Of a stretch of DNA of 64,000 nucleotides, positions 36,949 to 45,869 are shown one piece after another. The notes under the pieces are model-generated. The model saw only the letters and a program-made list of their open reading frames with translations. It ran no database searches and was not told the DNA's origin. The DNA is taken from NCBI RefSeq assembly GCF_913777995.1, contig NZ_CAJYVE010000024.1, forward strand, positions 62,001 through 126,000, in the 5' to 3' direction. Source of the stretch: an uncultured Pseudomonas sp. GTDB taxonomy: Bacteria; Pseudomonadota; Gammaproteobacteria; Pseudomonadales; Pseudomonadaceae. Within the stretch, counting starts at the first letter, position 1. The number at the start of each line of letters is the position of its first letter. Position numbers and translations under genes: made by a program.

Positions 36949-37641
36949 ATGCGCCTGGACCGTTTTCTCGGCAACCTGCCGCGCTTCAACCGCCAGCAGG
37001 TGCGCCTGCTGCTGGTCGCCGGACGGGTGCGGGTCGATGGCCAGGTGGCCCGCGACCCGTTGCACGAAGTGCGCGAGTTCAGCCGCGTGGAACTGGACGA
37101 CGAACTGCTGCAGGCAGGACGGCCGGCGCGTTACTACATGCTGCACAAGCCCAAGGGCTGCGTCAGTGCCACGGTCGACCCGCAACACCCCACGGTACTG
37201 GACCTGCTGGACGTGCCGCAGCGTGATGAACTGCACATCGCCGGGCGCCTGGACTTCAACACCACCGGGCTGATGCTGCTGACCAACGACGGCCAATGGT
37301 CGCGCCGCTTGACCCAGCCGCAGACCAAACTGCCCAAGGTGTATTACGTGGAAACCGAACGCCTGATCGACGAAGGTTACGTGGCGCGCTTCGCCGAGGG
37401 CTTCTACTTCGCCTTCGAAGGCATCACCACGCAACCCGCGCAGCTCGTTCTGCTGGGTCCGCGCCAGGCGCGGCTGAGCATCGTCGAAGGCCGCTACCAC
37501 CAGGTCAAGCGCATGTTCGGCCACTTCGACAACAAGGTGCTGGTGCTGCACCGCGAAAGCATGGGGCCGTTAAGCCTGGATAACAGCCTGGCCCCAGGCC
37601 AGTTCCGTGCCCTGACAGCCCAGGAAATCCGCGCCATCTGA
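36949..37641 (+). CDS. rsuA: RsuA family rRNA pseudouridine synthase
   Basis: The 230-residue protein has an N-terminal S4 RNA-binding domain (about 1-60) and the RsuA catalytic domain with GRLDFNTTGL, where Asp102 is the catalytic residue, and a GRYHQVKRMF motif near residue 180. This fits the enzyme that makes pseudouridine 516 in 16S rRNA. The RluE/RluF relatives are similar, so the exact target is likely but not certain. It follows the CWC gene by 3 bp. Confidence 0.9.
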   Translation: MRLDRFLGNLPRFNRQQVRLLLVAGRVRVDGQVARDPLHEVREFSRVELDDELLQAGRPARYYMLHKPKGCVSATVDPQHPTVLDLLDVPQRDELHIAGRLDFNTTGLMLLTNDGQWSRRLTQPQTKLPKVYYVETERLIDEGYVARFAEGFYFAFEGITTQPAQLVLLGPRQARLSIVEGRYHQVKRMFGHFDNKVLVLHRESMGPLSLDNSLAPGQFRALTAQEIRAI

Positions 37642-37945
37642 CCGTCAGTCGGACGCCTTGCCCCTGAATGTGACTTCATACGAACGGCACTTGCGGGTTC
37701 CGGGATCGGCTGCTTGAATCCAAACGTCGGTCCACATGTGACCGGCGAGTCATACCCGCATTCTAAGAAACCTTTTTGCCGTACCGGGCCCCTCGGGCCC
37801 ACGACAAATCGCCCGCCTAAAAACAATACCTGTCGGACAGATGGTTCGGATCGACATGGGCTTTTGACCGAGGCATATGCCTACCTGTCACGAAACCCGT
37901 GCAAATTGATTTGCGCGCACCCTTGTCTACGCCAGGAGAAGACAT
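37642..37945 (+). other. 304-bp upstream region of phaG
   Basis: No gene is seen. The region holds a GGGCCC-CTC-GGGCCC palindrome (near 37785-37800), a perfect 12-bp palindrome AGGCATATGCCT (37871-37882), and TTGACC (37865-37870) just before it as a possible -35 element. The AGGAG site of phaG follows at 37933-37939. It should contain the phaG promoter. Confidence 0.4.
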
Positions 37946-38839
37946 ATGAGGCCAGAAACAGCTGTGCTCGATATACAGGGACAGTTCAGGGTTTACACGG
38001 AGTGTTATCGCGCAGATGCCGCAGAGAAGACCATCGTCATGGTCAACGGCTCACTGGCCACTACGGCATCTTTCGCGCAGACCGTTCGCAACCTTTACCC
38101 GCAGTTCAACGTGGTGCTCTACGACCAGCCCTATGCGGGCAAGTCCAAGCCGCACAACCGCCACGAGACACCGCTGACGCGCGAGATGGAAGGCCAGATC
38201 CTGCTGGAGCTGATCGACCACTTCAATGCCGAGTACGTGATGTCGTTCTCGTGGGGCGGCGCACCGACCCTGGTGGCCCTCGCACAGCGGCCCAAACGCA
38301 TCGAGAAGGCGGTGATCAGCTCGTTCTCTCCGGTCATCAACGAAGCGATGCTCGATTACCTGCTGCGCGGTGTGAAACACCTTGGCGAGCACAATCGCTA
38401 CGAGATCGGCCAGTTGATCAACAGCACCATCGGCAAATACCTGCCGTCGCTGTTCAAGCGCTTCAACTACCGGCACGTCAGCAGCCTTGACCTGCACGAG
38501 TACGACCAGATGCACTATCACGTCAGCCAGGTGCTGGAAATCGATCCGCAGAACTACCTGACTGCGGCCAGGAACATCAACGTACCCGTACTGTTCATGA
38601 ACGGCTCGCTCGACGAGTACACCAGCGCTGCCGACGCACCGCGCTTCGCCGAACACGTGCAGCACAGTCATTTCATCACCATCCAGGGCGCCGGCCACTT
38701 TCTGGACATGGAAAACAAGGCCGCCTGTCGCGACTCGAAAAATGCCGTGCAGGCGTTCCTCACCCCGCAGCCTTCGGCCAGCCGCGCAGCGCGTTACGCT
38801 TACGAACCCATCCAGGGCAACCATGCATTCGCCTTTTGA
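37946..38839 (+). CDS. phaG: (R)-3-hydroxyacyl-ACP transacylase/thioesterase PhaG
   Basis: PhaG links fatty acid synthesis to medium-chain polyhydroxyalkanoate by releasing or transferring 3-hydroxyacyl groups from ACP. The 297-residue alpha/beta-hydrolase fold protein shows Ser102 (FSWGG), Asp223 and His251 (GAGHFLDMENK) as triad and the H-x4-D motif His177-Asp182, all at the numbering known for P. putida PhaG. RhlA is the close relative, but the RhlA partner rhlB is absent and the sequence matches PhaG better. It has an AGGAG site and a 304-bp leader region. Confidence 0.94.
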   Translation: MRPETAVLDIQGQFRVYTECYRADAAEKTIVMVNGSLATTASFAQTVRNLYPQFNVVLYDQPYAGKSKPHNRHETPLTREMEGQILLELIDHFNAEYVMSFSWGGAPTLVALAQRPKRIEKAVISSFSPVINEAMLDYLLRGVKHLGEHNRYEIGQLINSTIGKYLPSLFKRFNYRHVSSLDLHEYDQMHYHVSQVLEIDPQNYLTAARNINVPVLFMNGSLDEYTSAADAPRFAEHVQHSHFITIQGAGHFLDMENKAACRDSKNAVQAFLTPQPSASRAARYAYEPIQGNHAFAF

Positions 38840-38934
38840 ATCGTCACTACCCGCAACCCGGTTGCAAGCGCATTCGCCGATGTCCATCCCCTCCACCGGC
38901 CAATGCGGCTTGCAGCCAGGATTGAAATCAGTGC

Positions 38935-38963
38935 TTCAATTCACCCGCCCGATCTGATACAAA
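38935..38963 (+). promoter_or_regulatory. Possible promoter of tRNA-Gly
   Basis: TTCAAT (38935-38940) and TACAAA (38958-38963) are separated by 17 bp and end 14 bp before the tRNA. Both hexamers are weak matches, so this is only a positional candidate. Confidence 0.3.
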
Positions 38964-38977
38964 GTCAGCCGCTTAGC

Positions 38978-39051
38978 GCGGGTGTCGTATAATGGCATTA
39001 CACCAGCTTCCCAAGCTGATTACGCGGGTTCGATTCCCGCCACCCGCTCCA
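38978..39051 (+). tRNA. tRNA-Gly (anticodon CCC)
   Basis: The acceptor stem GCGGGTG (38978-38984) pairs with CACCCGC (39041-39047), followed by discriminator T and encoded CCA. The T arm has GGTTCGATTCC, and the anticodon loop TTCCCAA places CCC at 39010-39012, reading GGG. The length is 74 nt including CCA. Confidence 0.95.
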
Positions 39052-39112
39052 GCCTCCTGCCGATCCTTACCTCTTCCCCGATAGTCCCGAAGCCATGCAG
39101 TAACGGCTTTGG

Positions 39113-40279
39113 CTATTCGCCCCGGCCGCAGCGAAGCGCAATGCAGGGCGAAACGAACAGCTCGCCGCGCCACGCGCCCTTCAGGGTCCTGCAGCCGACC
39201 ACCGCCCACATCACCACCAGCATGGCCACCAGCCCCGTGCCCAGGTCCTGGAAGAATGCCGAGTGCAACTCGTACCCCAGTTTCAACGTGGTGAGCGCAT
39301 AGACGCCCAGCGGAAAGGTGTAGCCCCACCAGCCCAGGTTGAACGCAATGCCCTCGCGCAGGTAGCGCGCGGTGATCAACATGGCCAGGATCATCCACCA
39401 GGCGCCCAGGCCCCAGAACAGCACGCCGGCGATCAGGCCCAGGCCGGCGGCGACGGTGGCCACGGCGGGCAAGCCCTGGGCGGCGAACACGCTCGGTGCG
39501 TGGCTGCCCAGCAACAGCATGCCCAACGCCGCCGTACCCACCGGGCCCAGGGCCAGCCAGCTCGACGCGGCCATGCTCTGGTGGGGCAGTTTGTGCAGGG
39601 CCAGGCGCAGCAGCAAAATCACCAGCACGCTCAGCGCCACCGGCACCGAATAGGCCCATAGCACGTAGCTGGTGATGACTGCCTGCAACTGCACGGCCGG
39701 GTTGTCCAGATGCGGCACCAGCAGCGCACCGCTGGCAGCCGCCACTTCGGCGGCCACCACCGGCAGCAGCCACACGGCGGTCATCTGTTCGATGCTGTGC
39801 TGCTGGCGGGTGAACATCATGTACGGCACCAGCACACCACAGGCCAGGGCCATGACCACATCGACCCACCACAGCCCATACGCCAGCGAGACCATCTCGG
39901 CCCCCCAGCGCGGCACGCCGTACTGCAGACAGCCGTTGACCAGTGTCGCCAGGCCCATGGGAATGGTGCCGAGGAACATCGACACGGTCGGGTGCGCGAA
40001 AATGCGCCGCGCCTCGTTGCCATACAGCCACCAGCGGCTGGCGTACACCAGACTGAACAGCACGAACAGCGCGGCATTGAACAACCACAGGCACTCGCCG
40101 AGCTGGCGCAGCAACGGTGTGCTCACCGGTACCTGCCCCAGTGCAAGCGACAGGATGCCGGTGCCCATGGTCACCGCGAACCAGTTGGGAGTGAATTGCC
40201 GCACCACTTCGCGCGGGTGCGGCAAGGCCTGAAATGGCCGTGGCAGGCCGAAGGGCAATGGGGTCTGGAACGGCGTCAT
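39113..40279 (-). CDS. TDT family exporter (tellurite-resistance/dicarboxylate transporter; SLAC1-like)
   Basis: A 388-residue membrane protein with about ten helices, opening with NWFAVTMGTGILSLAL, the typical first segment of the TDT family that includes TehA, fungal malate permease and sulfite exporter SSU1. The substrate is not readable from sequence. A LysR gene is divergent and shares a 101-bp promoter region with a palindrome. YeiE-like LysR proteins respond to sulfite in enterobacteria, so sulfite efflux is a reasonable guess. Confidence 0.85.
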   Translation of the reverse strand: MTPFQTPLPFGLPRPFQALPHPREVVRQFTPNWFAVTMGTGILSLALGQVPVSTPLLRQLGECLWLFNAALFVLFSLVYASRWWLYGNEARRIFAHPTVSMFLGTIPMGLATLVNGCLQYGVPRWGAEMVSLAYGLWWVDVVMALACGVLVPYMMFTRQQHSIEQMTAVWLLPVVAAEVAAASGALLVPHLDNPAVQLQAVITSYVLWAYSVPVALSVLVILLLRLALHKLPHQSMAASSWLALGPVGTAALGMLLLGSHAPSVFAAQGLPAVATVAAGLGLIAGVLFWGLGAWWMILAMLITARYLREGIAFNLGWWGYTFPLGVYALTTLKLGYELHSAFFQDLGTGLVAMLVVMWAVVGCRTLKGAWRGELFVSPCIALRCGRGE

Positions 40280-40311
40280 GGACGAATCCTCGCAGGAACG
40301 AGGCTTCAGGC

Positions 40312-40333
40312 TAAGATTGATCGATCAACCTTA
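40312..40333. promoter_or_regulatory. LysR-type operator between the TDT exporter and its regulator
   Basis: TTGATCGATCAA (40317-40328) is a perfect 12-bp palindrome. After one mismatch on each side it extends by TAAG/CTTA to a 22-bp near-palindrome. It fits the T-N11-A pattern of LysR regulators and lies midway in the divergent promoter region. Confidence 0.65.
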
Positions 40334-40380
40334 AAAACGAATAATTTCTCTATCTTCTAGCGAATTAACGGGTAAGCACT

Positions 40381-41271
40381 GTGCGCCTCAATCTTCGTCA
40401 GTTGCAGATTTTCTGCGCCATCCATGACACCGGCAGCACCACGGCGGCTGCCGCCCTCGTGGCGCTTTCGCAATCGGCCACCAGTGCCGCCCTCAACGAG
40501 CTGGAACAAAGCCTGGAAACCCGGCTGTTCGACCGGGTCGGCAAGCGCCTGGTGCTCAATGACAACGGCCGCGCCCTGCTGCCCCAGGCGCGGCAGATGC
40601 TCGACATGGCGCGGCACATCGAAAGCGACTTGCGGCCTGCGGCTGCAAGCCCCCGACGCTATCTGCGCATCGGCGCCAGCAGCACCATCGGCAATTACGT
40701 GCTGCCGCGCCTGGTGCGCCGCCTGCGCGATGCCATGCCGAACCTGCGCCTGGAGGTGCGTATAGGCAACAGCCGGGAAATCGCCAGCCTGGTCGCCGGT
40801 TTCCAGCTCGACGCCGGGCTGATCGAAGCGCCGTGCCACGAAGCGCAACTGAACGCCGAACCCTGGCTGGTGGACGAACTGCTGCTGGTGGCGGGTGCCG
40901 ACCACCCCCTGGCGCAGCAGGCCGAGGTTGGCCTCGGCGCCTTGAGCCGCACCGAGTGGCTGCTGCGCGAACCCGGTTCGGGCACCCGCGAAGAGGTCGA
41001 ACACCTGCTGCTGCGGCACCTGCACGACCTGGGCGAGATGCACGAAGTCGGCAGTTCGGAAGCGATCAAGAACACCCTGGTGCAGGGCATCGGCGTCAGT
41101 TGCCTGTCACGCTGGGTGGTGGGCGACATGCTCGATGACGGGCGCCTTCGCGTACTGTCTACCGAACTGCCACCGCTGACCCGGCGCTTCTTCATGCTGC
41201 GCCACCAGGACAAGTTCGTGTCGGCGGCGCTGGAGAGCTTCTGGCGGTTGTGCCAGGGCTTTGCCCACTGA
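40381..41271 (+). CDS. LysR family regulator (YeiE/CysB-like group)
   Basis: A 296-residue regulator with an N-terminal winged helix (about 2-60, LRQLQIFCAIHDTGSTTAAA and LSQSATSAALNELEQSLE) and a periplasmic-binding-like effector domain (about 90-290) with GASSTIGNYVLP at its start, a feature of the CysB/YeiE/CbbR group. It starts with GTG 40381. It is divergent from the TDT exporter and most likely controls it through the palindrome at 40312-40333. Confidence 0.88.
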   Translation: MRLNLRQLQIFCAIHDTGSTTAAAALVALSQSATSAALNELEQSLETRLFDRVGKRLVLNDNGRALLPQARQMLDMARHIESDLRPAAASPRRYLRIGASSTIGNYVLPRLVRRLRDAMPNLRLEVRIGNSREIASLVAGFQLDAGLIEAPCHEAQLNAEPWLVDELLLVAGADHPLAQQAEVGLGALSRTEWLLREPGSGTREEVEHLLLRHLHDLGEMHEVGSSEAIKNTLVQGIGVSCLSRWVVGDMLDDGRLRVLSTELPPLTRRFFMLRHQDKFVSAALESFWRLCQGFAH

Positions 41272-41318
41272 CCGCGGCGGCAGGGCCACCTGCCGCGTCG
41301 CCCTTCGACAACCTGAAG

Positions 41319-42626
41319 TCAGTGATGCGGCAATGCCGTGGCCGAGCCCGCCGCGCGTGCCGAATCGCTGGCCGGGCGTGACAGCATGGCGGCGATGCCC
41401 GCTATCAGGGCCAGGCCCCCGATGAAGCAGGCCACCGGCAACCAGCCGCCGTCCTGGCGCAGCAGCGCGTAGCACAGGCTGGGGGAGAAGCCGGAGACGA
41501 TGAAGCTCAGTTGCGTAGCCAGGCCAACCCCGGTATAGCGCACGCGGATGCTGAACATCTCGGCATAGAACGATGGCCACAAGGCATTCGGTGCGCTGTA
41601 CAGAATGCCCTTGAGCAACACGGTGGCGAGAACGATCAACGCAATGTGCCCGGTGGTGATCGACCACAGGAACAGGAACACCCCGGCGCAGCAAGCCAGC
41701 GAACCGATGACGAAGATGCGCTTCTTGCCGATACGGTCGGCAAGCAGGCCGAACAGCGGCTGACAGATCAGGGCCGCCACCTGGCTCGCGGCGATCGCCG
41801 AGAGCATCGAGGCGCGGTCTACGCCATTGTTGTTGGAGGCCCAGGACAAGCCGAAGATCATCACCAGCGACGACACGGCGCAGATCAGCGCACAACAGAA
41901 CACCGTGATGAACGCCCGTGATTCCTTGCTGAACATTTCCACCACGGGCGCATGCTGCGGCTCGCTCTTCTGAGCCGCGAATTCCGGGCTTTCATCCACA
42001 CCCCGGCGGATGATCCAGGTGCCCGCGACCATCAGCGCACTGAGCAGGAAGGGGATCCTCCAGCCCCAGGCCAACAGTTGCTCTTCCGACAGCAGCGACA
42101 GCGGGATGAACACCGATGTGGCGAGGATCGAGCCCATCGAAGCACCGTTGATCAGCCAACTGGTGTAGAAGGCTTTTTTCTGGCCCGGTGCGTGCTCCAT
42201 GGTCAGCAGGCTGGCGCCGACCTGTTCCCCGCCCGCCGACAGGCCCTGCAGCAGACGGCACAGCACCAGCAGGGCCGGAGCCCATGCACCGATGCTGGCA
42301 TGGGTGGGCAGCAGGCCGATCAGGGTGGTTGCCAGGCCCATCAGCAGCAGGGTCATCATCAACACCTGCTTGCGGCCGATCCGGTCTCCCAGGTGGCCGA
42401 ACAGCAAGGCCCCGACCGGCCGGGCGATGTAGCCCACACCGAAAGTCGCCAGGGCCGCCAGGGTTCCGGCCATCGGGTCGGTGGACGGGAAGAACAGCTT
42501 GCTGAACACCAGCGCGGCGGCCGATCCGTAGATGAAGAAGTCGTAGTACTCCACCACGCTGCCGAGGAAACTGCCGAAGGCAGCCCGACGGGCCATGCGG
42601 GGGTCTCTGGGTTGTGTGTCGTTCAT
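41319..42626 (-). CDS. MFS transporter, metabolite:H+ symporter (MHS) family
   Basis: A 435-residue transporter with 12 helices. It opens with FGSFLGSVVEYYDFFIYGSAA and carries GHLGDRIGRKQVL between helices 2 and 3, both typical of the MHS group (ProP, ShiA, KgtP). The substrate is probably a small organic acid or polyol. It is the last gene of a three-gene minus-strand unit with an SDR enzyme and a TIM-barrel isomerase, under a divergent LysR gene. Confidence 0.88.
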   Translation of the reverse strand: MNDTQPRDPRMARRAAFGSFLGSVVEYYDFFIYGSAAALVFSKLFFPSTDPMAGTLAALATFGVGYIARPVGALLFGHLGDRIGRKQVLMMTLLLMGLATTLIGLLPTHASIGAWAPALLVLCRLLQGLSAGGEQVGASLLTMEHAPGQKKAFYTSWLINGASMGSILATSVFIPLSLLSEEQLLAWGWRIPFLLSALMVAGTWIIRRGVDESPEFAAQKSEPQHAPVVEMFSKESRAFITVFCCALICAVSSLVMIFGLSWASNNNGVDRASMLSAIAASQVAALICQPLFGLLADRIGKKRIFVIGSLACCAGVFLFLWSITTGHIALIVLATVLLKGILYSAPNALWPSFYAEMFSIRVRYTGVGLATQLSFIVSGFSPSLCYALLRQDGGWLPVACFIGGLALIAGIAAMLSRPASDSARAAGSATALPHH

Positions 42627-42675
42627 GGGTCAACCTTTTCTTGTCTTTGTGATGGTTGCGAATCAGCACGGATAC

Positions 42676-43455
42676 TCAGCGACCGAAGGGCGCCAACTGG
42701 CTACCGCCGCACACATGGATGACCTCGGCGGTGATGAAGGCTGCGTCCGGGCTGGCCAGGAACGCCGTGGTTCCGGCGATGTCCTCGGGGGTGGTCAGGC
42801 GCTTGAGCGGGGTACTGGCGATGCTGCCTTCAGCCATCAGCTCGAAGCTCGCCGCATCCCGGCCATCGAGCGTGAAGGCCGACGGCAACAAGCCCGGCGC
42901 GATGGCATTCACCGTGACCTGCAGCGGCGCCAGTTCACGGGCCATGGACCGGGTCAGGCCGACCAGGCCGGCCTTGCAGGCCACATAGGCCGGAGGACCG
43001 CCGGCGACCCAGCAGCGCGATACCATGTTGATCACCCGCCCACCCGCACCGCTGGCCTTCCAGTAAGGCGCGACCCGCTGGCACAACAGTGCCGGGCCGC
43101 GCAGGTTGACGGCCATCATGTGATCCCAGCGAGCCGCGTCGAAGTCGAAGATCGAGCCTCGATGGTTGACCGCCGCATTGTTGACCAGCACATCGATACG
43201 CCCGAAGGCCGCACCGGCCTCCTCGACCATGGCGGCGATGCAAGCTGCGTCGCCCATATCGGCGTACAACGGCAGCGCACGCTGGCCAGGCAGGGCCGGC
43301 AACGCGCCCGCCAGTTGCCGGGCAGCAGGCAGGTCGATGTCCACCGCCACCACATGCAGGCCGTCACGCCACAGGCGCTGGCAGATCGCTCGCCCCAGCT
43401 CGCCTGCGGCCCCGGTGACCAGCGCGACACGGCGCTCAGAAGGAGAAGTGTTCAT
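42676..43455 (-). CDS. Short-chain dehydrogenase/reductase
   Basis: A 259-residue NAD(P)-dependent oxidoreductase. The cofactor motif TGAAGELG lies at 14-21, NNAA at 102-105, and the catalytic residues are Ser156, Tyr167 and Lys171 (YVACK). Asp39 after beta-2 suggests NAD preference. ATG 43455 is within the end of the isomerase gene (20-bp overlap), and a GGGAGG site precedes it, so the two are coupled. Its substrate is unknown; a polyol or keto acid is likely from the neighbours. Confidence 0.9.
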   Translation of the reverse strand: MNTSPSERRVALVTGAAGELGRAICQRLWRDGLHVVAVDIDLPAARQLAGALPALPGQRALPLYADMGDAACIAAMVEEAGAAFGRIDVLVNNAAVNHRGSIFDFDAARWDHMMAVNLRGPALLCQRVAPYWKASGAGGRVINMVSRCWVAGGPPAYVACKAGLVGLTRSMARELAPLQVTVNAIAPGLLPSAFTLDGRDAASFELMAEGSIASTPLKRLTTPEDIAGTTAFLASPDAAFITAEVIHVCGGSQLAPFGR

Positions 43456-44353
43456 GGGCGCGAGGCCTCCCGTTGTCGATGAGGGCGTTGGTAGCAGGCA
43501 GGGCATCGAGGCCCAGGTAGCGCATGAGCAGATCGCGATTGCGCAGCAGCTTGCTGTGGTCGTCGTACTGGCAGGAAAAGTCTTCGATGCTGACCCAGTC
43601 AGCGAAGCCATTGCGCGCCAGGGTGGCCAGCATGTCGTGCAGCGGCAGCACCCCTGCATCGGGCGGGCACCATTCCCATTTCCAGCCGCAGCCAGGTGCC
43701 TGGGGGCTGTAGGCGACATTCTTCACCTGCACATGAGCCAAGTGTTCGCCCATCAGGTCGAGGGACAGTTGCACGTCTTCGCGGCCTTCGATGGCCAGGT
43801 TGCCCATGTCGTAGATGATGCCCAGGTGGCGGGCCGGATAGTGCTCGGCGATGCGCATGGCCAGAGACGGGCTGGAGCAGATGGTGCGCTGGTGGACTTC
43901 CAGCGCCAGCTGTACGCCCTGCTCGGCCGCACGCGGCACCAGGCGGTCGAGAAAACGGCGCATGCGCGCCAGTGCATCGGCATAGCGCTGTTCTTCGTAG
44001 CTGGGGGCCCACAGCCGCAGCCGGGCATGACCGGCCAGTTCGGCAAGGTCGATGAGCCGCCAGGCCTGCTCCAGATCGCCTACCGGCAGGTACGGGCTGA
44101 GACCGAAGATCTGCAGGCCCAGCGCCTGGCAGCGCCGGCTGATGCGCTCGACTGCAACGGCATCGGGCGCGATGGTGCAACGATTGTTGAGCCGAGCATC
44201 CCATGGGCGGCTGGGGTCGAGCTGAGCGGTGTCGGCGACACGCCACTCGACGCCCTGATAACCCAGGCGGGCCAGTTCATCGGCCAGGGCCTCGGGCGCG
44301 AGGCTGGGCAGCGATGCACTGGAAGCCCCGAGACGCAGTGCGGGCGGATGCAT
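43436..44353 (-). CDS. Sugar phosphate isomerase/epimerase-like TIM-barrel protein (AP endonuclease 2 fold)
   Basis: A 305-residue protein of the xylose isomerase-like TIM-barrel family. Metal-binding acidic and His residues are visible in LALEVHQRT, IIYDMGNLAIEG, HVQVKNVAY and WVSIEDF. Family members include inosose dehydratase, hydroxypyruvate isomerase and 3-dehydroshikimate dehydratase; I cannot choose between them. It is first in the isomerase-SDR-transporter unit. Confidence 0.85.
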   Translation of the reverse strand: MHPPALRLGASSASLPSLAPEALADELARLGYQGVEWRVADTAQLDPSRPWDARLNNRCTIAPDAVAVERISRRCQALGLQIFGLSPYLPVGDLEQAWRLIDLAELAGHARLRLWAPSYEEQRYADALARMRRFLDRLVPRAAEQGVQLALEVHQRTICSSPSLAMRIAEHYPARHLGIIYDMGNLAIEGREDVQLSLDLMGEHLAHVQVKNVAYSPQAPGCGWKWEWCPPDAGVLPLHDMLATLARNGFADWVSIEDFSCQYDDHSKLLRNRDLLMRYLGLDALPATNALIDNGRPRAHEHFSF

Positions 44354-44404
44354 GGGGAAAGTCCTTGGTTCGTTGTTGTAGCCGGGATACTAAGTCAAAC
44401 CAAG

Positions 44405-44455
44405 GGTTGATTAAATTGATATAAAGTCCGTCATAACTCAACCTGCAGCTCAACC
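44405..44455. promoter_or_regulatory. Possible LysR binding sites in the divergent isomerase/regulator region
   Basis: GGTTGA (44405-44410) faces two direct TCAACC half-sites (44438-44443 and 44450-44455) that are 12 bp apart. The 121-bp divergent region upstream of the LysR gene is the expected place for its operator. Confidence 0.35.
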
Positions 44456-44474
44456 AAAGTCAGGACTTCTGCGC

Positions 44475-45395
44475 GTGAATCTCTCTTCGATCAACCTGCG
44501 TCACTTCCGCGTGTTTCTCGCCGTGGTGAACAGCGGCAGCCTGGCTACTGCGGCCGGCCTGCTGCACATCACCCTCTCGGCCGTTTCCAAAAGCCTCAAG
44601 GAACTGGAACAGCAATTGGGTGTGCAATTGCTGGTGCGCGGGCGCAAGGGGGTGCGGCTGACGCAGGCTGGCGAGCGCTTCCACCAGCATGCCGCACAGA
44701 CCCTGAGCAGCTTCAGCCAGGCCTTGGAACAACCTCTGAGCAGCCCCGAGGCCCCGCCCCTGCTACGTATCGGCGCCCTGCCCACCGCCGCCGGCTACAT
44801 GTTGGCGCCGGTGGTGGCACAGATGCGCCAGCATTACCCGCACGTCAGGGTGCAGGTGCTGTCCGGCGTCTACGACTATCTGGTGGGTAAACTGCGCACC
44901 GCCGACATCGACCTGATCGTCGGCCGCCTGATCGGCCGTGACATGCTCGGCGTGGTATTCGAGGCACTCTACGAAGAGGAACTGCTGATGGTGGTGCGCA
45001 CCGATCATCCGCTGGCCAGCCGTGATCGACTGCGCCTGGACGACCTGCGCCCCTACGTGCTGCTGGCCTCGCCGCAAGGCACCCTGGTGCGCATCAGCGT
45101 CGACAATTTCCTGCTTTCGGAAAACGCCGGCGAAGGCCTGCAGCTCTTCGAGTCGCTGAGCGAAACCTTCTCACGGGTGTACGTGCACGACCACGACGCG
45201 GTGTGGTTCGTACAACGCGGCGTGGTCGACCTCGATCTGCGCCAGGGCCTGGTCAAGGCCCTGCCCTTCGCCAGCCCGCTGCTGCGCGCGCCGGTGGGTT
45301 TGACCACCCCCACCGACCGGCCGCTGTCCGACGTGGCGCGGCACTTTACCGAGCTGTTGCGCAGCTGGGCACGCGAGCAGGCTGCCAGGCCTTGA
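44475..45395 (+). CDS. LysR family regulator of the isomerase-SDR-MFS unit
   Basis: A 306-residue LysR protein with a winged helix (about 5-65, LRHFRVFLAVVNSGSLATAAGLLHITLSAVSKSLKELE) and an effector-binding domain (about 90-300). It starts with GTG 44475. It is divergent from the isomerase gene and is the obvious regulator of that unit. The closest known types are aromatic or sugar acid catabolism regulators (PcaQ/GbpR-like); this is tentative. Confidence 0.87.
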   Translation: MNLSSINLRHFRVFLAVVNSGSLATAAGLLHITLSAVSKSLKELEQQLGVQLLVRGRKGVRLTQAGERFHQHAAQTLSSFSQALEQPLSSPEAPPLLRIGALPTAAGYMLAPVVAQMRQHYPHVRVQVLSGVYDYLVGKLRTADIDLIVGRLIGRDMLGVVFEALYEEELLMVVRTDHPLASRDRLRLDDLRPYVLLASPQGTLVRISVDNFLLSENAGEGLQLFESLSETFSRVYVHDHDAVWFVQRGVVDLDLRQGLVKALPFASPLLRAPVGLTTPTDRPLSDVARHFTELLRSWAREQAARP

Positions 45396-45401
45396 GCCCG
45401 C

Positions 45402-45776
45402 TCAGATCCACACGTCATTCTGTGCGGTGCGCTCACCACCTTCGTGCCCGGTGTTGAGCACCCCGCGTGGCTCGATGAGCATCAGCTGTACCTCCTGTTC
45501 GGCAAAGGGCTTGTGCTCCACGCCACGGGGCACCACATAGAGTTCGCCGGGCTTGACCAGCACATGACCGTCGCGCAGGTCGATGCGCAGAGTGCCGTCC
45601 AGCACCAGGAAGGTTTCGTCGGTATCGGCATGGCTGTGCCAGATGAAGTCGCCCAGTACTCGCACGACCTTGAACTGGTAGTCGTTCATCTCGGCGACCA
45701 CGCGGGGCGTCCAGAAGCCGTCGATCAGAGAGACCTTGTGCTGCAGGTTGATGGCGGACGATGGGGTTGCATTCAT
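45402..45776 (-). CDS. Cupin domain protein
   Basis: A 124-residue single cupin. The metal-binding motif 1 is WHSHADTDETFLVLDG (two His and a Glu) and motif 2 is GELYVVPRGVEHKP, giving a complete 3-His/1-Glu site. The function could be an isomerase, dioxygenase or sensor; it cannot be told. It lies 93 bp downstream of an AraC gene on the same strand. Confidence 0.82.
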   Translation of the reverse strand: MNATPSSAINLQHKVSLIDGFWTPRVVAEMNDYQFKVVRVLGDFIWHSHADTDETFLVLDGTLRIDLRDGHVLVKPGELYVVPRGVEHKPFAEQEVQLMLIEPRGVLNTGHEGGERTAQNDVWI

Positions 45777-45869
45777 GACAGCGACACTCCTTTGGGATCA
45801 AGTGTCGCCAGCCTAAGGCAGCGGTGTGCCCGGCTTCTTGTACGATCCTGCACGTTCCGCCCGGCCGGC

